A stretch of 64,000 nucleotides of DNA, from positions 669,088-733,087 of the forward strand of contig VWZW01006824.1 of assembly GCA_013397115.1 (NCBI GenBank), written 5' to 3'. The stretch is from Edolisoma coerulescens (taxonomy: Eukaryota > Chordata > Aves > Passeriformes > Campephagidae). The notes under the pieces are model-generated. The model was not told the DNA's origin. It worked only from the letters and a program-made list of their open reading frames with translations, and searched no databases. The first letter of the stretch is position 1. Each line of letters begins with the position of its first letter. Of the stretch, positions 62,001-64,000 are shown in pieces. The translations under genes and the position numbers were made by a program.

Positions 62001-64000
62001 AGTCATTTCCCCCGTTGGTACAACTGGCATAATCACTGCAATTTTTAAAGCAAGCAAACTTCTCAAAAACAGAACCCAACAGCCTGATGTCCACACCTTC
62101 CCCAAAGATTCACCACAACCAAAACATTTCGAGTCACAGGAGAGCCAGTCAAACAATTCCAACTAAATCCCACAGTCAGCCTCGCTCAGTTTCCATCTCT
62201 GGGCATGTTTTGTCACATTCTGCTGTAACACATTAGTTTTATTTCTAGTGTTCTAACTCTGCCACATGTACTTGCTTGGGACCTTGAAGACCTAAGAAGG
62301 TAATCCAAAATAGTTCTGGATGGAAAATCTGTTTTTTAAAGTCTTCCTTTGTGTGAGACACCAATCCCATGCAGATGCATTTATGCCCCTAATGGTATTG
62401 TCCAATCTGAATTTGGACAGAATTTGAATATCTTAATTACTGCCACAGAGTTTCAACGCTGTTGTGTGCATCATGGCTAATACTATTACTCAAAACAGCA
62501 TTAAATAGCACAAGAAGACTCATAACTTTCCATATTTTGGTTTGGAGTACTACTGCTAGAACACAACCCAAACTATCAGCCAAAATTCACCGCAAAGTCA
62601 AGAACGCTGCCTATTCTGCGTTAAAGGTTATAAACAGGTACTGCAAACAAACTCATTCCTTTAAATTATTTTTAAAAATCAAATTCACTTTGTCGTTACC
62701 TTCCCCCCCTTGCTTATATTCCCTTTTAGCTCAGCACGTCAAGAACTCCATGGCTTTTTTAATAATTATCCAGGATTTTTAATTTTTTTAAGCCAAGTGA
62801 GATGTTCCCAGATGACTGTCAGCCAGGTAAAGCCTGGTGCCTCTGACACAATGACTGTTCAAGCTCCATCCAAATGCACTTCTTTAAACACGCTAAAGCT
62901 ACAGAATTATCATCCCAGAACGGGAACAACACATTGCATTGGAGAAAACTCCTACTTGAGAGCAGCTATTCCCTGCACTTACTTTTAAAATGATGCAAAA
63001 AAATAAGAGTAATCCATAAACTCTGGATTTTTGTTGTAGTTTTAACAGTAAGGACTGGTACTGGTGTTGGGGCTGGAGACCCCCTTGTATCAAGGGCCGA
63101 TCACGCTGGGCTCAGGCAGGCCTGAAGCCACGGAACATCCGCATGGTGTGTTCCAGCACCCTGGCTGTTCCCAGGCACAGGAATGCCAGGACTCAAACGT
63201 CTGCCCAGCTGCTCAATTTTAAACGCAACCTTGTAGTAGTTGTGTTTCCTGAACACCTCATGTTGCACACAGACCGAGATTTTCCTTCGCCATGTATGCG
63301 TACCACTGCACCATGAGCAAGTCACAGCTCACAATGCACTCAGAGATAAACTAGCTGCACATGCTGACTACCACAAGGGAGATGCCCTCCTTCTAAACTC
63401 CCCTATTTCACTGTATGCCCATTTATAAGTACAATCAAGAAGACTCACCTGACTAGCAATGATACTGAGACACAGTGATCCTCAGTGCTGCCCTAGACCT
63501 CTTCCCCGCAGAGCCTCTTGCAGGAGCTCTGGTCTCAGGTGACCACCAAGACAACAAGCCCCAGAGGCAGAAGTCACCTTGCCCGTGACCTAACAACACA
63601 GGGACCATCTATTTTACCTCTCATCTTTAGCCCATTTTCCATGTGCAGTAGTTGCTCTGTACCAGTTCTGCACAAATCTTTTTAGTCAAATTAAGGCACT
63701 ATTTCTTCAACTCACAGGTAAAGCATTTCTTTGGGGGAGATACTCGTTAATCTTTTGATTTAAAATCAATACTTGCTGATACAATGACAGACACTTGATT
63801 GACACTTGTGAAACAAAAATGGAACTTAACACCCAGCCAGCGCGTTCTGGCTTATGACAGCCCAGCTCAGAAGAAATGTAGGTCACACCTACGACTGCTC
63901 ACAGTCCATTACCTATTTCAGAATATAAAAAAAAACCTCCTCAAAACATTTTTTTCATACATTAGCATTTAATTATGGTAAAAACACATTATCTTTTCAT
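59066..64000 (-). other. IVNS1ABP: IVNS1ABP 5' UTR/intron/upstream region
   Basis: Only 16 bases of 5' UTR (59066-59081) directly precede the start codon before a TGTGCAG acceptor, so at least one upstream noncoding exon must exist. I could not place it with confidence. The region is mostly AT-rich and without CR1 copies. A GC-rich, CpG-enriched island at about 61490-61870 is the only obvious composition change. The main promoter may lie beyond the right edge. Confidence 0.6.

Noticed and set aside
1..64000. CRISPR arrays, insertion sequences, operons, tRNA or rRNA genes
   Set aside because: The window is vertebrate nuclear DNA. No spaced direct-repeat array, prokaryotic element or cloverleaf-like tRNA was seen on reading.

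Overview
The window looks like a piece of a bird chromosome, probably a songbird or another neoavian. It carries four intron-containing vertebrate genes with short introns. At least twelve truncated CR1-type LINE 3' ends are scattered through introns and flanks, many with the typical avian 'ggttggaagggaccttaaagc' signature. The order RNF2 - TRMT1L - SWT1 - IVNS1ABP is the order I know from human 1q25, so this is a conserved syntenic block. I read the exons by protein family resemblance plus GT/AG splice sites with matching phases. Three of the gene models close in frame at lengths close to the human proteins.

Layout. Positions 1-5440 hold the last four coding exons and long 3' UTR of RNF2 (+). 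Positions about 5440-7440 are a gene-free gap between convergent 3' ends. Positions about 7445-22720 hold TRMT1L (-). Positions about 22010-22800 are a CpG-rich shared promoter, with SWT1 (+) leaving on the other side; its start codon is at 23258, its stop at 47950 and its poly(A) signal at 48882. A GC-rich spacer of about 0.7 kb separates SWT1 from the convergent 3' end of IVNS1ABP (-), whose coding part runs from 59065 down to 50768. Positions 59082-64000 are the 5' UTR, intron or upstream region of IVNS1ABP, with no further coding exon that I can support.

Functions. RNF2 is the catalytic E3 subunit of Polycomb repressive complex 1. TRMT1L is a zinc-finger tRNA guanine-N2-methyltransferase paralogue. 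SWT1 is a PIN-domain endoribonuclease of nuclear mRNA quality control. IVNS1ABP is a BTB-BACK-Kelch adaptor. They do not form an operon-like pathway. The only regulatory link visible here is the head-to-head TRMT1L/SWT1 promoter.

I found no new biological system. The observations most worth a second look are: (a) a highly similar inverted CR1 pair flanking SWT1 exons 14 and 15, which could form an RNA hairpin; (b) TRMT1L exon 1, whose reading frame has no usable ATG and contains an ambiguous base; (c) a minisatellite in an SWT1 intron that the assembly failed to close (296 Ns); and (d) a 23-bp tandem duplication in the shared promoter. Coordinates of splice sites come from reading by eye; no alignment or transcript data were available.
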